The notes: generated from the sequence alone by a model not told the origin. 64,000 nt of DNA from Rahnella woolbedingensis (GCF_003602095.1 NZ_RAHH01000009.1:147084-211083); one strand, 5' to 3'. Shown: positions 9,333-19,597, counted from the first letter of the stretch. Numbers and translations: made by a program.

Positions 9333-10556
9333 TTAAATCATTGATTTACCGTAGTCCATCGGCGACAGATCGAAGTATTTGGCGACGGTCTGTCCGATGT
9401 CCGCGAAAGTCTCACGGTGGCCTAATGAGCCAGGTTTCACTTTCGGGCCATAGATTAATACCGGGATATGCTCACGGGTATGATCGGTGCCGCGCCATGT
9501 CGGGTCACAACCATGGTCAGCGGTGAAGATAATGATGTCGTCTTCTTTCACCAGCTCCAGCAGTTCCGGCAGACGGCGGTCGAACAACTCCAGTGCCGCA
9601 GCGTAGCCCGGCACATCACGGCGGTGGCCGTAAGAGGAGTCGAAATCAACAAAGTTGGTGAAGACGATTGTCTTATCACCCGCTTCTTTCATTTCTTTGA
9701 TGGTCGCATCAAACAACGCATCCAGACCGGTGGCTTTCACTTTCTTAGTGATGCCAACCTGCGCGTAAATATCGGCGATTTTGCCGACAGACACCACATG
9801 GCCATCTTTCTCATCAACCAGTTTTTTCAGGATGGTCGGTGCCGGTGGTTCAACCGCTAAGTCGTGACGGTTACCGGTACGCTCGAAGTTACCAGCTTTG
9901 TCGCCGATGAACGGACGGGCAATCACGCGGCCAATGTTGTAGCCGCCTTCGGTCAGTTCTTCACGGGCGATTTCGCACAGTTCGTACAGGCGATCGAGGC
10001 CGAAGGTTTCTTCGTGACAGGCAATCTGGAAAACGGAATCCGCAGAGGTGTAGAAAATCGGTTTGCCGGTTTTCATGTGCTCTTCGCCCAAATCGTCCAG
10101 CACCACGGTACCGGAAGAGTGGCAGTTGCCCAGATAGCCCGGTAGATTGGCGCGTTCAACCAGTTTGTCCAGCAACTCCTGCGGGAAGCTGTTAGTGGTA
10201 TCGCTGAAATAACCCCACTCGAACAATACCGGTACACCGGCAATTTCCCAGTGACCAGACGGGGTGTCTTTACCGGAAGAAAGTTCGCTGGCGTAAGCAT
10301 ACGCACCGGTAATTTCAGAATGACCGTCCATGCCGTCGGGAATTTTACCGGTGGATTCTTCAGCGGCTTTCGCCAGCCCCAGACGGGTCAGGTTTGGCAG
10401 ATTCAGCGGACCTTTACGGCCTTTGTCTGCATCACCACGCGCACAGGCAGCCGCGATATGGCCCAATGTGTCAGAACCGGCATCGCCAAAGCGCTCGGCA
10501 TCTTCACTGGCACCGATACCGAATGAGTCTAACACCATGATAAATGTACGTTTCAT
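9333..10556 (-). CDS. deoB: Phosphopentomutase DeoB
   Basis: The open frame extends further upstream. The conserved protein begins [19 protein letters not shown] at the ATG 10554-10556, preceded by GGAGAGC, giving 407 aa as in E. coli. It belongs to the alkaline-phosphatase-like metalloenzymes: VLDSFGIGA holds the first metal Asp, [19 protein letters not shown] the later metal ligands, and [14 protein letters not shown] the phosphate site. It converts (deoxy)ribose-1-phosphate to the 5-phosphate, linking DeoA and DeoD to DeoC. It is the third cistron of deoCABD. Confidence 0.97.
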   Translation of the reverse strand: MKRTFIMVLDSFGIGASEDAERFGDAGSDTLGHIAAACARGDADKGRKGPLNLPNLTRLGLAKAAEESTGKIPDGMDGHSEITGAYAYASELSSGKDTPSGHWEIAGVPVLFEWGYFSDTTNSFPQELLDKLVERANLPGYLGNCHSSGTVVLDDLGEEHMKTGKPIFYTSADSVFQIACHEETFGLDRLYELCEIAREELTEGGYNIGRVIARPFIGDKAGNFERTGNRHDLAVEPPAPTILKKLVDEKDGHVVSVGKIADIYAQVGITKKVKATGLDALFDATIKEMKEAGDKTIVFTNFVDFDSSYGHRRDVPGYAAALELFDRRLPELLELVKEDDIIIFTADHGCDPTWRGTDHTREHIPVLIYGPKVKPGSLGHRETFADIGQTVAKYFDLSPMDYGKSMI

Positions 10557-10644
10557 TTTGCTCTCCTGCGAATGGTTACGCATTGGGTCACGCGGAACTG
10601 CCGCGCACCTGATCACTCTTAAATGGGGGCGATTTAGCCTGAAA

Positions 10645-11973
10645 TCAAGCTTTGCCGCTGATCCGGCGATATACAACCGGCGTGCTTTCCGGCGCTTTGT
10701 CACTCAGGACAATGGCCGCCCGCACTTCCTGCGCTGCCTGTTGCCAGGCCGCTTCACTGTTCGCGTGGATCATCGCCAGTGGCTGACGGGTATCCACCTG
10801 CTGGCCGAGTTGCGCCATGTGAGTCAGACCGACGCTGTAATCGATAGCATCGCTGGCACGGCGACGACCGCCACCCAGTGAGACCACCGCCATGCCGAGC
10901 GCGCGGGTGTCCATCGCGCTGACAATGCCGTTCGTTTCGGCGTAAACCGGTTTGCTCAGCGTGGCCTGTTGCAGGTAATTATCGTAATTTTCGATGAAAT
11001 CGGTCGGGCCTTTTTGCGCGGCAATCATGCGACCAAAGACTTCGGCGGCTTTGCCGTTATCCAGCACTGCCTGCAATTTGCTGCGGGCTTCGGCATCATC
11101 TTTTGCCAGTCCGCCGGACAGCAGCATTTCAACGCACAGCGCCATCGTGACTTCCAGCAGGCGCGGATTGCGGTATTCACCGGTCAGGAAGCGCACGGCT
11201 TCGCGGACTTCAACGGCATTACCGGCACTTGATGCCAGCACCTGATTCATGTCGGTCAGCAGCGCGGTAGTTTTACAACCCGCGCCATTCGCCACATCGA
11301 CAATCGCCTGCGCCAGATCTTCTGACAGCTGGTAAGTTGGCATAAACGCGCCGGAACCGACTTTAACGTCCATCACCAGTGCATCCAGACCTTCGGCCAG
11401 TTTTTTGGCGAGGATCGAGGCGGTGATTAGCGGAATAGAATCGACGGTGGCGGTGATATCGCGGGTGGCATAGAAGCGTTTATCCGCCGGTGCCAGCGAA
11501 CTGGTCTGGCCGATAATCGCCACGCCGACATCCTGGATGATGCTGCGAAAACGGCCGTCATCTGGGAAAATATCAAAGCCCGGGATTGCTTCGAGTTTAT
11601 CGAGTGTACCGCCGGTATGACCGAGGCCACGGCCTGAAATCATCGGGACATAACCGCCGCACGCCGCCACCATCGGGCCAAGCATCAGGGAAGTCACGTC
11701 ACCCACGCCGCCGGTCGAATGTTTATCAACAATCGGGCCGTTCAGGTTGAGGCTTTTCCAGTCGAGCACGGTCCCTGAATCACGCATCGCCATGGTCAGC
11801 GAAACACGTTCTTTCATGGTCATATCATTGAAATAGATAGTCATTGCCAGTGCGGCAATTTGTCCTTCCGAAACCTGGCTGTCACGAATACCGTTAATAA
11901 AGAAACGAATTTCTTCGTCGCTTAAAGGCTGACCGTCACGTTTTTTACGAATAATTTCTTGTGCGAGAAACAA
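10645..11973 (-). CDS. deoA: Thymidine phosphorylase DeoA, TTG start
   Basis: Homology to the family begins at [13 protein letters not shown]. The codon in the place of the usual initiator Met is TTG (11971-11973), preceded by AGGGGGA at good spacing, so I choose this start (442 aa; E. coli 440). Motifs include the glycine-rich phosphate site [29 protein letters not shown] and [11 protein letters not shown]. The enzyme splits thymidine into thymine and deoxyribose-1-phosphate. An ATG frame start 22 codons upstream exists but adds residues with no family counterpart. It is the second cistron of deoCABD. Confidence 0.94.
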   Translation of the reverse strand: MFLAQEIIRKKRDGQPLSDEEIRFFINGIRDSQVSEGQIAALAMTIYFNDMTMKERVSLTMAMRDSGTVLDWKSLNLNGPIVDKHSTGGVGDVTSLMLGPMVAACGGYVPMISGRGLGHTGGTLDKLEAIPGFDIFPDDGRFRSIIQDVGVAIIGQTSSLAPADKRFYATRDITATVDSIPLITASILAKKLAEGLDALVMDVKVGSGAFMPTYQLSEDLAQAIVDVANGAGCKTTALLTDMNQVLASSAGNAVEVREAVRFLTGEYRNPRLLEVTMALCVEMLLSGGLAKDDAEARSKLQAVLDNGKAAEVFGRMIAAQKGPTDFIENYDNYLQQATLSKPVYAETNGIVSAMDTRALGMAVVSLGGGRRRASDAIDYSVGLTHMAQLGQQVDTRQPLAMIHANSEAAWQQAAQEVRAAIVLSDKAPESTPVVYRRISGKA

Positions 11974-12061
11974 GGTATCCCCCTGCCTGAGCTGAACGCT
12001 AAATGTGAACGCCAATACCGGACGCTGTAAAAGCGCCACGGCATCGGCATAACAACAGTGA

Positions 12062-12841
12062 TTAGTAGCTGCTGGTGGCTTTCTGGCCAGCGTGACCCAA
12101 TGTGGTCAGCAGGCTTGCCAGCAGGCTGGATGCGCCGAAACGGAAGTGACGTGCGTCAGCCCATTCGCGGCCCAGCAGGCGGTCAGCCAGTGCCAGATAT
12201 TGCGCGGCATCTTCAGCGGTTTTCACGCCACCGGCCGGTTTGAAACCGACGGTTTTGCCCACGCCCATTTCAGCAATCACGCTCATCATCAGCTCGGCGC
12301 TATGCAATGTGGCGTTTTCAGGCACTTTACCGGTAGAGGTTTTGATGAAGTCGGCGCCCGCTTTGATGGCGATTTCGGAGGCTTTGCGGATCAGCGCATC
12401 TTGCTTGAGTTCACCGGTTTCGATGATCACTTTCAGCAGAACGTTGGCGGCCGCACAGGCTTCTTTGCACTGTTTAACCATCTCAAAACCGACTTGCTCG
12501 TTACCGGCCATCAGCGCGCGGTATGGGAATACCACGTCAACTTCATCGGCACCGTAAGCAATTGCTGCACGGGTCTCTGCCAGTGCAATCTCAAGATCGT
12601 CATTGCCGTGCGGGAAGTTAGTCACCGTTGCAATGCGGATATCAGGCGTGCCTTGCTCGCGCAGAGTTTTGCGGGCAACAGGAATAAAACGAGGATAAAT
12701 ACAGACAGCAGCGGTGTTACCTGCCGGGCTTTTCGCCTGGTGACAAAGCGCGATCACTTTTGCATCGGTGTCGTCTTCGTTCAGGGTAGTTAAATCCATC
12801 AGGTTCAGCGCACGTTGCGCTGCGGCGGTTAAATCGGTCAT
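12062..12841 (-). CDS. deoC: Deoxyribose-phosphate aldolase DeoC
   Basis: The preferred ATG is 12839-12841, beginning [18 protein letters not shown] as in E. coli (259 aa). It is an aldolase barrel with the Schiff-base lysine in DFIKTSTGK and the second active-site Lys in GFKPAGGV. It cleaves deoxyribose-5-phosphate into acetaldehyde and glyceraldehyde-3-phosphate, completing the deo pathway. It is the first gene of the operon and is preceded by a well-preserved deoP2-type promoter. Confidence 0.97.
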   Translation of the reverse strand: MTDLTAAAQRALNLMDLTTLNEDDTDAKVIALCHQAKSPAGNTAAVCIYPRFIPVARKTLREQGTPDIRIATVTNFPHGNDDLEIALAETRAAIAYGADEVDVVFPYRALMAGNEQVGFEMVKQCKEACAAANVLLKVIIETGELKQDALIRKASEIAIKAGADFIKTSTGKVPENATLHSAELMMSVIAEMGVGKTVGFKPAGGVKTAEDAAQYLALADRLLGREWADARHFRFGASSLLASLLTTLGHAGQKATSSY

Positions 12842-13053
12842 ATAACTCTCCAACAATTTTCAATTCCAGCGACCGGCCAGAACTGAGCATACAGTCATGA
12901 ATTCGTTCCGGCGGATATCGACGGGAAATGAATTCTGCACGGTTGGCGAGCGGACTTGGTTCCTTGAAGATAGCGTGCGTAAGCGGCGTGTCTTGGCTTA
13001 CGCGGCAACTGAGATCCTTCTCACCGCGCTTTGATTGGCTGACGCCAATTCGT

Positions 13054-13155
13054 TGTGACTATTTGAACACGTCACATCAGGTTCCTGTGTGCAGTATTTC
13101 ACACAAAATGAAAACCGTTTGCAACGTTGCTTAGTAAAATGAGATCTGAATCACA
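13054..13155 (-). promoter_or_regulatory. deoP2-type promoter: tandem CRP sites flanking a CytR site, DeoR operator over the -10
   Basis: On the minus strand four elements appear in order. (1) CRP-2, 13140-13155: TGAGA-N6-TCACA on the plus strand. (2) CytR site, 13118-13133: TTTGCAAC abutting GTTGCTTA, the family octamers as an inverted pair. (3) CRP-1, 13088-13103: TGTGC-N6-TCACA. (4) A 16-mer at 13054-13069 (minus strand TGTTCAAATAGTCACA) that matches 12 of 16 bases of the E. coli DeoR operator and covers a -10-like TCAAAT (13061-13066). The CRP centres are 52 bp apart, as in E. coli deoP2, where CytR binds between two CRP dimers. Transcription should start near 13054, giving a leader of about 210 nt before deoC. 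Confidence 0.75.
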
Positions 13156-13268
13156 TTTCACTGGCGTTATGCTCAGTATTTGGTCCAGATAAGAGTGTAT
13201 ACCCGATTCATGACAAACGGAGTGCGCACGGATATACAGCGATCACCGACCGGCGATCTTGCGGGTAA

Positions 13269-13284
13269 TGTTATAATAATAACA
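13269..13284. promoter_or_regulatory. DeoR-operator-like palindrome upstream of deoP2
   Basis: TGTTATAATAATAACA has 6-bp arms (TGTTAT/ATAACA) and agrees with the E. coli DeoR 16-mer at 13 of 16 bases. It lies about 215 bp upstream of the DeoR-like site at deoP2. In E. coli a distal operator at deoP1 loops to the one at deoP2, so this may be the equivalent. It is AT-rich enough to arise by chance. Confidence 0.45.
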
Positions 13285-13389
13285 TTTTAAAGAGAACATA
13301 AATTACACTTACTGAAAAAACCCTTTACAGAAAGAGCATGAAGGTAAATTTGAATGTTACTTAAATCACAAATAAATAAGAAAGGGAGA

Positions 13390-14175
13390 TCACAGAGCAG
13401 ATAAGTTGAAGATACGGCGGGTATTTTCAAGCAATGCCACCGCAATCTGTCCGGGGGTTTCGCTGCGCAGACTGCACAATATGTCGAACACGTCAGCGGC
13501 GCGCTCCGGACGATTGGGCTGCCCCTGAAAACCCTGCAGCGGCATATCCGGCGCATCGGTTTCCAGCAGCAAAGAAGAAAGAGGTAATTGCGCCATCACC
13601 TGACGGGTTTTCTGCGCACGTTCATAGCTGATGGTGCCGCCCACGCCTATCGCAAAACCCAGTTTAATGAACGCCTGGGCCTGTGAAAGACTACCGGCAA
13701 AACCATGTACCACACCGGTTGCAGGTAATTTTGCCTGACGTAACATCGCCGCCAGCTGATCGTGACTGCGCCGGGAATGCAAAATGACCGGCAAAGTTTC
13801 ACGCTTCGCCAGCGCGAACTGCGCTTTCAGCAGCCGCTGTTGCTGCTCAAATTGCGGCACTTCCATGTATAAATCCAGCCCGATTTCTCCGACCGCCACC
13901 AGATGTGGATCCCGGTGGCTGAGCAATGAATCGAGCAATTCCAGGCAGCTGTCTTTGTGCTCGCGAATATAAAGGGGATGTAATCCCAGCGCGGCGTGCA
14001 GCTGCGGGAATTTTTTTGCCAGCGAAAGAACCCCGGAAAAACGGTCTGACGTGACCGACGGAACGATAATCTGCCGGACACCCGCTTCCTGGGCGAGACG
14101 CAGGCTTTCAGCTTCCACACCGGTAAACGGCGGGAAATCGAAATGACAGTGCGTATCGACGAAGGTATGACTCAC
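13390..14175 (-). CDS. yjjV: TatD-family metal-dependent hydrolase YjjV
   Basis: The 261-aa product is a TatD-type amidohydrolase barrel: THCHFDFPPF at residues 8-17 (metal His pair), GEIGLDLY (metal Glu), LHSRRSHDQL and VVHGFAGS (His ligands), and LETDAPDMP (Asp). These are the family's metal ligands and all are present. TatD relatives act as nucleases, but the YjjV substrate is not established. Its ATG overlaps the yjjU stop by 4 bp, so yjjU-yjjV is translationally coupled. The E. coli neighbours yjjW and yjjI, which would lie between it and deoC, are missing here. Confidence 0.9.
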   Translation of the reverse strand: MSHTFVDTHCHFDFPPFTGVEAESLRLAQEAGVRQIIVPSVTSDRFSGVLSLAKKFPQLHAALGLHPLYIREHKDSCLELLDSLLSHRDPHLVAVGEIGLDLYMEVPQFEQQQRLLKAQFALAKRETLPVILHSRRSHDQLAAMLRQAKLPATGVVHGFAGSLSQAQAFIKLGFAIGVGGTISYERAQKTRQVMAQLPLSSLLLETDAPDMPLQGFQGQPNRPERAADVFDILCSLRSETPGQIAVALLENTRRIFNLSAL

Positions 14176-15401
14176 AACTTGTCGCCCTCGCTGGCGGGAT
14201 AGTTTTCTGACGCACCGCTTTCTACCGGTGGCATATCAGACGCCGCGCGTTTCGGCTGCGTGTCATGCACCACGCTGCCTTTAAACGCCGCCGGACGCAC
14301 TATGCCACCGTCTGCAACCATGTCCGTCAGCACGGCGGGATCGAGAATGATTTGCTCAACCGTACTGGCTGAGGCGGCCAGCGGGGTCACATTTTCCGGC
14401 TCGTCCTGCGGTACGACAATCCGCTGAGGACGGCGGGTCACACGCGGTTCAATCTGCGGATAAGGTCGTTCATTTTCACGCGGCAGCAACCAGTGCGCCG
14501 CAGCGGACAGGAAATAGCGTCCGCAGCGGCGGCCAAGATGGTAATCCTGATTTAAAGCCGGCAGACGGCTGCCCAGCGCGTGGCTGGCTAAAGGTTTCGG
14601 CGGGAAAATCTCAAAAATACGCACATCGTCCGGCGGATTCTCAATGAACTGCTGGATGCGGTGATAGCTTTCTTCATGATGCTGCATCATGCGCACCAGC
14701 TGTTGCAGGCTGCTTTCGCTCAGCCATTGCTCCATGCGTTTCATCCACTGCGGCGTATAGAACATTGCCGAGGGAACGGTGCGGATCACCACAATCGTAT
14801 CTGCGCCACGGCGATAGGCTTCCTCAACCGGGATCGCATCGCTGATGCCGCCGTCCTGATAACTTACGCCATCAAGGTCGACGCCCATGCGGTAAAAGCC
14901 GGGAATGGCGCTGGAGGCCTTGATCAGCGGCAGCCAGTTTTCACGCGTCGGGGCGAAGTAACTGGCCGTGTAATCATCGCTGCGACAGGCACACATCAAA
15001 AATTCGCGACCGTCGATCAAAAGCTTTTCAGCAGTTTCCATCGACAGCGGCATATTTTTTGCGGTTTCATTGACCAGCCAGTCGAGATCGATAAGATGTC
15101 CGCCGCGCACAAAACGCAGAGGATTGAAAAAGTCAGGACTGGTGGTGTAGCGGGTGATGACTCTTCTGGCGTAACCGGGTTGTCCACAGACAAAAGCAGA
15201 GAGATTTTGTGCGCCGGCAGACGTGCCCAGGTATAAATCGAAGGGATTGAAGCGTGCGCGCTGAAACTCATCCAGCACACCGGCTGTAAAAATGCCCCGC
15301 TGTCCGCCGCCTTCGCACACCAGTGCTATTTTGCCGGGTGTATACGGTTTATACGCCAGTGGCTCTATGTTCCCCAGCGTGACAGGTATTCTGTATCCCA
15401 A
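14172..15401 (-). CDS. yjjU: Patatin-like phospholipase YjjU
   Basis: The 409-aa product has the patatin catalytic set: the glycine-rich oxyanion loop CEGGGQRG (near residue 30), the nucleophile serine in LGTSAGAQN (about 60), and the Asp of the dyad in YQDGGISDAIP (about 190). It should hydrolyse acyl esters of lipids. It is about 50 residues longer than E. coli YjjU, with the extra length in a C-terminal low-complexity tail. It is the first gene of the yjjU-yjjV pair. Confidence 0.88.
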   Translation of the reverse strand: MGYRIPVTLGNIEPLAYKPYTPGKIALVCEGGGQRGIFTAGVLDEFQRARFNPFDLYLGTSAGAQNLSAFVCGQPGYARRVITRYTTSPDFFNPLRFVRGGHLIDLDWLVNETAKNMPLSMETAEKLLIDGREFLMCACRSDDYTASYFAPTRENWLPLIKASSAIPGFYRMGVDLDGVSYQDGGISDAIPVEEAYRRGADTIVVIRTVPSAMFYTPQWMKRMEQWLSESSLQQLVRMMQHHEESYHRIQQFIENPPDDVRIFEIFPPKPLASHALGSRLPALNQDYHLGRRCGRYFLSAAAHWLLPRENERPYPQIEPRVTRRPQRIVVPQDEPENVTPLAASASTVEQIILDPAVLTDMVADGGIVRPAAFKGSVVHDTQPKRAASDMPPVESGASENYPASEGDKL

Positions 15402-15559
15402 CGGGCTATCCTCACAAAATCGGCATCACACATTTGGCCTCACTCAGCGGCCTTCATTTCTGAGCATACCTCGTCTGACTGATTTACGTGAAATTCTTGC
15501 CAAATTTCGGCGATAAAATCGTTACGTCCTGTAAACGGCCAGATTGTGCCCATAAAAGA

Positions 15560-15586
15560 ATCGCCCCCTTCAATGAAGGGGGCGAT
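15560..15586 (-). terminator. Terminator after ytjA
   Basis: ATCGCCCCCTT (15560-15570) pairs with AAGGGGGCGAT (15576-15586) with loop CAATG. On the minus strand the stem is followed by TCTTTTAT. It lies about 40 bp past the ytjA stop. Confidence 0.75.
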
Positions 15587-15627
15587 GTCATTAATTAACG
15601 CTTTTTGGCATCAAATCATTGATGCGG

Positions 15628-15789
15628 TCAGAGTCGTTTACGACCGGTAAACAGGCTGACCAGGAACAGAATGATACCGACTACGAAGACGATTTTTGCA
15701 GCCCAGGCAGCTGTACCCGCCAAACCACCGAAACCGAGAGCCGCCGCGATTAACGCGATGATTAGAAAAATAATGCCCCAACGAAACAT
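15628..15789 (-). CDS. ytjA: Small membrane protein YtjA (DUF1328)
   Basis: This 53-aa gene begins [20 protein letters not shown] and ends SLFTGRKRL. It has two hydrophobic helices (about 4-24 and 30-48) with a [11 protein letters not shown] turn between them, which is the DUF1328 pattern. GGAGAAGC precedes the start codon. The family is small, inner-membrane and of unknown function. The position between osmY and yjjU is the same as in E. coli. Confidence 0.9.
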   Translation of the reverse strand: MFRWGIIFLIIALIAAALGFGGLAGTAAWAAKIVFVVGIILFLVSLFTGRKRL

Positions 15790-16047
15790 AAGCTTCTCCT
15801 TTACCCTATTTTCACTTTGCCAGTTTAAAAGGTGGTGCCCCGCTTCGGGCCAAACTCACTGTGTAAAATTTGCCTTTCTGACGCTTTATCTGCCGGCCAA
15901 ATGCCGGGAACAAAAAACAACTTACTTAATAAAGGTAGTCGAAAAATTAAAGTGTTAGAGCTTCAGCCACGATATTTTTCCGAAATCAGGCAAATCTTAT
16001 CCATCCCGAATTTTGAGCGGGCAACACAAATATAGTTATGCGTTATT

Positions 16048-16080
16048 CAAAAAATGTGGCGCCCGCCCGCGGGAGGGCAC
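16048..16080 (-). terminator. GC-rich terminator after osmY
   Basis: A nearly perfect palindrome GCCCGCCCGCGGGAGGGC (16061-16078) is followed on the minus strand by CGCCACATTTTTTGAA. It lies about 30 bp past the osmY stop and fits an intrinsic terminator. Confidence 0.7.
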
Positions 16081-16108
16081 CCTTTACTACAGGTCGGACA
16101 GATAATCG

Positions 16109-16702
16109 TTACGGTGCGACTTTCAGGTCGTTTTTGACGCTTTTCACGCCATCAACGGTTTTCGCAACGCTTTCAGCACGGTCAGACTGTGCCTGATCTT
16201 TCACTGCACCGGAGAGCTGTACCACACCGTCGGTAGTTTCCACTTTCACGTTACGTGAAGGGACGATGTCATCGGCCAGCAGTTTGGCTTTTACAGAGGC
16301 AGTGGTCGCACTGTCACCTGCATAACCTGTCACGCTCTGATCTTTGCTGTCTTTGGTGTGCAGTTTGTCACTGACAGATTTCACACCTTCAACTTTGGTC
16401 GCTGCGGCAACCGCCTGCTCAGCTTCTGCCTGTGAGGCTACGAAGCCGCTCAGCGTCACCACGCCTGCATTGGTGGTCACGGAAATGTCGCTGCTTTTGA
16501 TGGCTTTATCATCCACCAGTGCACTTTTAACTTTCGCTGTGATGGCGCTATCGCCCATGTAGTTATCAACTTTCTTCATGGAGCTATCGATTTTGGCACC
16601 TGCGCTATCTGTAGTCGTTGTTGCAGCCAGAGCGCTGCCGCTCATCAGTGCGGTACCCAGTACGACGGCCATCATGGAATAGGCAAATTTAGAATTTTTC
16701 AT
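16109..16702 (-). CDS. osmY: Periplasmic osmotic-stress protein OsmY
   Basis: The 197-aa product has a signal peptide (about residues 1-26, ending SALA-ATTT), then two BON domains: about 52-120 ([22 protein letters not shown] ... GVVTLSGFV) and about 130-197 ([18 protein letters not shown] ... GVVQLSGAV). BON domains bind phospholipid or serve as chaperone modules in the periplasm. The length and both repeats match E. coli OsmY (201 aa). It stands alone with its own terminator and a 300+ bp upstream region. Confidence 0.95.
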   Translation of the reverse strand: MKNSKFAYSMMAVVLGTALMSGSALAATTTTDSAGAKIDSSMKKVDNYMGDSAITAKVKSALVDDKAIKSSDISVTTNAGVVTLSGFVASQAEAEQAVAAATKVEGVKSVSDKLHTKDSKDQSVTGYAGDSATTASVKAKLLADDIVPSRNVKVETTDGVVQLSGAVKDQAQSDRAESVAKTVDGVKSVKNDLKVAP

Positions 16703-17080
16703 CGATTTCTTCCTTTCGGTTTATAAGCCTTGATTGCGGCTCTGCACGTCACATTCTTGGTGACGCCTTCTAACAAATTGTATTGCTGCTGTTTTTACTT
16801 TCCTTGTAGCAGAGTACATCGTTTTATTCTGGCATTTAACTACCTGACGATATAACTCACTATTGAGTGACTTTAAAGTAGTGCTTTAAGCCACCGTTTC
16901 CTGAACACACATTTAATATAGTCAAGAATGATCAGATGTGTAGGAAGATCGTCGATTAAGGCCTCTAATGCAGACAAGTCTTAGGATTCAGGAGATTTTG
17001 TGCCCATTTTTCAGGCAAAAAGACGATTAAACGAGCAGAGGGAAATGAGAGGTAAATCACTTTTCGCGGAGAAATGGCGA
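16703..17080. other. osmY upstream region
   Basis: The region between osmY and the prfC terminator holds no supported gene. A purine-rich AGGAAAG lies just upstream of the osmY start. OsmY is usually controlled by RpoS, Lrp, CRP and IHF, so the AT-rich stretch at about 16775-16930 is the likely control region. I cannot fix a -10 element by eye. Confidence 0.35.
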
Positions 17081-17108
17081 AAAAAAAGACGGCAAACTTG
17101 CCGTCTTT
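17081..17108 (-). terminator. Terminator after prfC
   Basis: AAAGACGGC (17085-17093) pairs with GCCGTCTTT (17100-17108) with loop AAACTT. On the minus strand it is followed by a run of seven T. It lies 27 bp beyond the prfC stop. Confidence 0.85.
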
Positions 17109-17135
17109 CTGTTTCAAAACCGGTTGATACGAAAA

Positions 17136-18725
17136 TTAATGTTCGCGGGTTTTGCGGAATTTCACTTCAGGATAACGCTCTGAAGCCAGATTCAGGTTCA
17201 CCATGGTCGGGGCGATGTAGGCCAGATTATCGCCGCCATCGAGCGCCAGGTTGGTTTCGTTCTTACGCTTAAATTCTTCGAATTTCTTCATGTCGCTGCA
17301 TTCCACCCAACGGGCGGTGGAGACATTCACAGATTCGTAAATCGCTTCGACGTTGTATTCGCTTTTAAGACGCGCCACGACCACTTCAAACTGCAGCACA
17401 CCCACAGCACCGACGATCAAATCGTTGTTAGAGATTGGACGGAAGACCTGTACCGCGCCCTCTTCTGAAAGCTGGACCAGACCTTTCAGCAGCTGTTTCT
17501 GTTTCAGCGGGTCACGCAGACGGATACGACGGAACAGTTCAGGGGCAAAGTTAGGTATACCGGTGAACTTCATGTTCTCACCCTGAGTAAAGGTGTCGCC
17601 AATCTGAATCGTACCGTGGTTATGCAGGCCGATGATGTCGCCCGGATAGGCTTCTTCAACGTGGGAACGGTCACCCGCCATAAAGGTCAGCGCGTCAGAA
17701 ATCACCACATCTTTACCGGTACGCACCTGGCGCAGTTTCATGCCTTTTTCATACTTACCGGACACCACGCGCATGAACGCCACGCGGTCACGGTGTTTCG
17801 GGTCCATGTTGGCCTGAATTTTAAACACGAAACCGGTGAACTTCTCGTCATCGGCTTTCACTTCACGCAGGTCGGTTTTACGTGGCATCGGTGCAGGTGC
17901 CCATTCCATCAAACCGTCCAGCATGTGGTCGACACCAAAGTTACCCAGTGCGGTACCGAAGAAGACCGGCGTCAGCTCGCCCTGCAGGAAAGCTTCGTGA
18001 TCGAATTCGTGTGATGCGCCCTGTACCAGTTCCAGCTCTTCACGCAATTGCGCGGCCAGATCTTCGCCGACAGCAGCATCGAGCTCCGGATTATCCAGAC
18101 CTTTCACCACGCGAACTTCCTGAATGGTGTGACCTTTACCGGTCTGGTACAGATACACTTCGTCCTTATAGAGGTGGTAAACCCCTTTGAACAATTTACC
18201 GCAGCCGATCGGCCAGGTAATCGGAGAACAGGCGATTTTCAGCTCGCGCTCCACTTCGTCCATGACTTCCATCGGATCGCGGATGTCACGGTCGAGTTTG
18301 TTCATGAAAGTCAGGATCGGCGTATCCCGCAGACGGGTCACTTCCATCAGCTTACGGGTACGATCCTCGACACCTTTTGCGGCGTCGATCACCATCAGAC
18401 AGCAGTCAACTGCGGTCAGGGTACGATAAGTATCTTCGGAGAAGTCTTCGTGCCCCGGGGTGTCGAGCAGGTTAACCAGACACTGTTTGTACGGGAACTG
18501 CATCACGGACGTGGTGATGGAGATACCACGTTGTTTTTCCATTTCCATCCAGTCGGATTTGGCGTGATGGCTGGAGCCACGGCCTTTTACTGTACCGGCG
18601 GTCTGAATGGCCTGTCCGAATAACAGAACTTTTTCAGTAATAGTCGTTTTACCGGCATCGGGGTGAGAGATGATGGCAAATGTGCGGCGCTTGGCCACTT
18701 CAAGGGCGTATTCACTTGGAGACAT
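17136..18725 (-). CDS. prfC: Peptide chain release factor 3
   Basis: The protein is a translational GTPase with P-loop SHPDAGKTT (about 21-29), switch [14 protein letters not shown] and the RF3-specific C-terminal domains. It recycles RF1/RF2 from the ribosome after termination. I choose ATG 18723-18725 ([14 protein letters not shown], 529 aa), which matches the form usual in Yersinia relatives. A GTG three codons upstream is possible, and neither start has a strong Shine-Dalgarno. The gene keeps its E. coli position beside osmY. Confidence 0.95.
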   Translation of the reverse strand: MSPSEYALEVAKRRTFAIISHPDAGKTTITEKVLLFGQAIQTAGTVKGRGSSHHAKSDWMEMEKQRGISITTSVMQFPYKQCLVNLLDTPGHEDFSEDTYRTLTAVDCCLMVIDAAKGVEDRTRKLMEVTRLRDTPILTFMNKLDRDIRDPMEVMDEVERELKIACSPITWPIGCGKLFKGVYHLYKDEVYLYQTGKGHTIQEVRVVKGLDNPELDAAVGEDLAAQLREELELVQGASHEFDHEAFLQGELTPVFFGTALGNFGVDHMLDGLMEWAPAPMPRKTDLREVKADDEKFTGFVFKIQANMDPKHRDRVAFMRVVSGKYEKGMKLRQVRTGKDVVISDALTFMAGDRSHVEEAYPGDIIGLHNHGTIQIGDTFTQGENMKFTGIPNFAPELFRRIRLRDPLKQKQLLKGLVQLSEEGAVQVFRPISNNDLIVGAVGVLQFEVVVARLKSEYNVEAIYESVNVSTARWVECSDMKKFEEFKRKNETNLALDGGDNLAYIAPTMVNLNLASERYPEVKFRKTREH

Positions 18726-18835
18726 GTTTTTCACGTTTCTGCGGTTGGTCCGCCCTGCATAGGATTTAACATCACGTCAGAAGATGACGTCAGGCAAAGC
18801 GGTAATAAAAGTTATAGCCGGCTATTTTCACTGAT

Positions 18836-19186
18836 TTAGACGGGATGGGCAATCAATGGTTTTTTTGCGGCATACGCCAGCAGCGGAAACTCCGAATCGC
18901 GATGGATTTTCAGCGCCTGTGTCATCCATGCCCGCAAAGCCCCTTCAGGCAACAGATTAGAGAGAACAGGAGGTAAACGTAAAGTGGAGACCAAAGGACG
19001 GTGCAAATAATCAGGGGGCGATTTTTGGGACAACGTAAAGACCGGACGCTCATGCTCCGGCAATGCGGTATAAGTAGGATCGAAAGTCAGAATATTTCGG
19101 CTTCCGGAATAATGCGCCAGAACACCAATTCTCTGCTCGTGCAGATATAACGCTAAAGCTTCAACAGATTCGGTTTGCTGAGTCAT
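18836..19186 (-). pseudogene. HipA N-terminal domain only (truncated hipA or hipS-like)
   Basis: The 116-aa frame matches only the N-terminal barrel of HipA (GVLAHYSGSRNILTFDPTY, LPPVLSNLLPEGALRAWMTQAL, EFPLLAY) and ends shortly after, at LIAHPV. The kinase domain (about 300 residues) is missing, because the next gene on this strand, prfC, begins 110 bp later. It follows a frameshifted hipB by 2 bp. The short HipS subunit of HipBST systems has the same domain, so a free-standing HipS cannot be excluded. However, no hipT follows and the antitoxin is broken, so decay is the better reading. Confidence 0.7.
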
Positions 19187-19188
19187 CG

Positions 19189-19491
19189 CTAATCTTCCAG
19201 ATCACGCAAGAGGTCACGCCAGCTGTCTGGCAGGCTTTCATTCAGGGTCAGTCTGAGTGCCGTCCAGTAACGCTTGTACCTCCTGCACCCGCTGACGTGG
19301 CACCAGCATCATTTCAAGATCCATGCCTTCCAGAAGCCTCAGTAATGTTGAAAGGCGGGGATCGGCACCCGCTTCAATTTTTTGATATTGCTGTTGAGTC
19401 ATGCCGGTTTTCATACGCATATCTTGCTGGATCAGCGTTAACTGCTGGCGTCGTTTTTTAATAATGCTGGCAATTCTTTGAGAGTTCTCAT
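19189..19491 (-). pseudogene. hipB-like antitoxin gene broken by two frameshifts
   Basis: An ATG at 19489-19491 has a good ribosome site (AGGAGA, 7-nt spacing), but its frame stops after 17 codons. The HTH core lies in another frame: SQRIASIIKKRRQQL, then MRMKTGMTQQQYQKIEAGAD and RLSTLLRLLEGMDLEMMLVP, typical of HipB. After QALLDG this frame ends at 19238. The original frame then supplies an antitoxin-like tail (NESLPDSWRDLLRDLED) ending at 19189, two bases before the hipA fragment. One indel near the start and a compensating one near the end would restore a single protein of about 100 aa. An internal 60-aa HTH peptide (19238-19420) could still be translated. Confidence 0.7.
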
Positions 19492-19545
19492 CCGCTATCT
19501 CCTGAAAATACGCTTACAGCATATTGGTTGTTTTTTAGACTTAAA

Positions 19546-19597
19546 ACAATCAATTGATTGTAAATGGCACTTTATTACAACTCATTAGATGTAATAA
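19546..19597. promoter_or_regulatory. Palindromes upstream of the hipB remnant (candidate operators)
   Basis: A perfect 16-bp palindrome ACAATCAATTGATTGT lies at 19546-19561. A second inverted repeat, TTATTACA (19572-19579) with TGTAATAA (19590-19597), follows. HipB-type antitoxins repress their own promoter through such paired palindromes. The position, 55-105 bp upstream of the hipB start, fits. No binding can be shown here. Confidence 0.45.
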
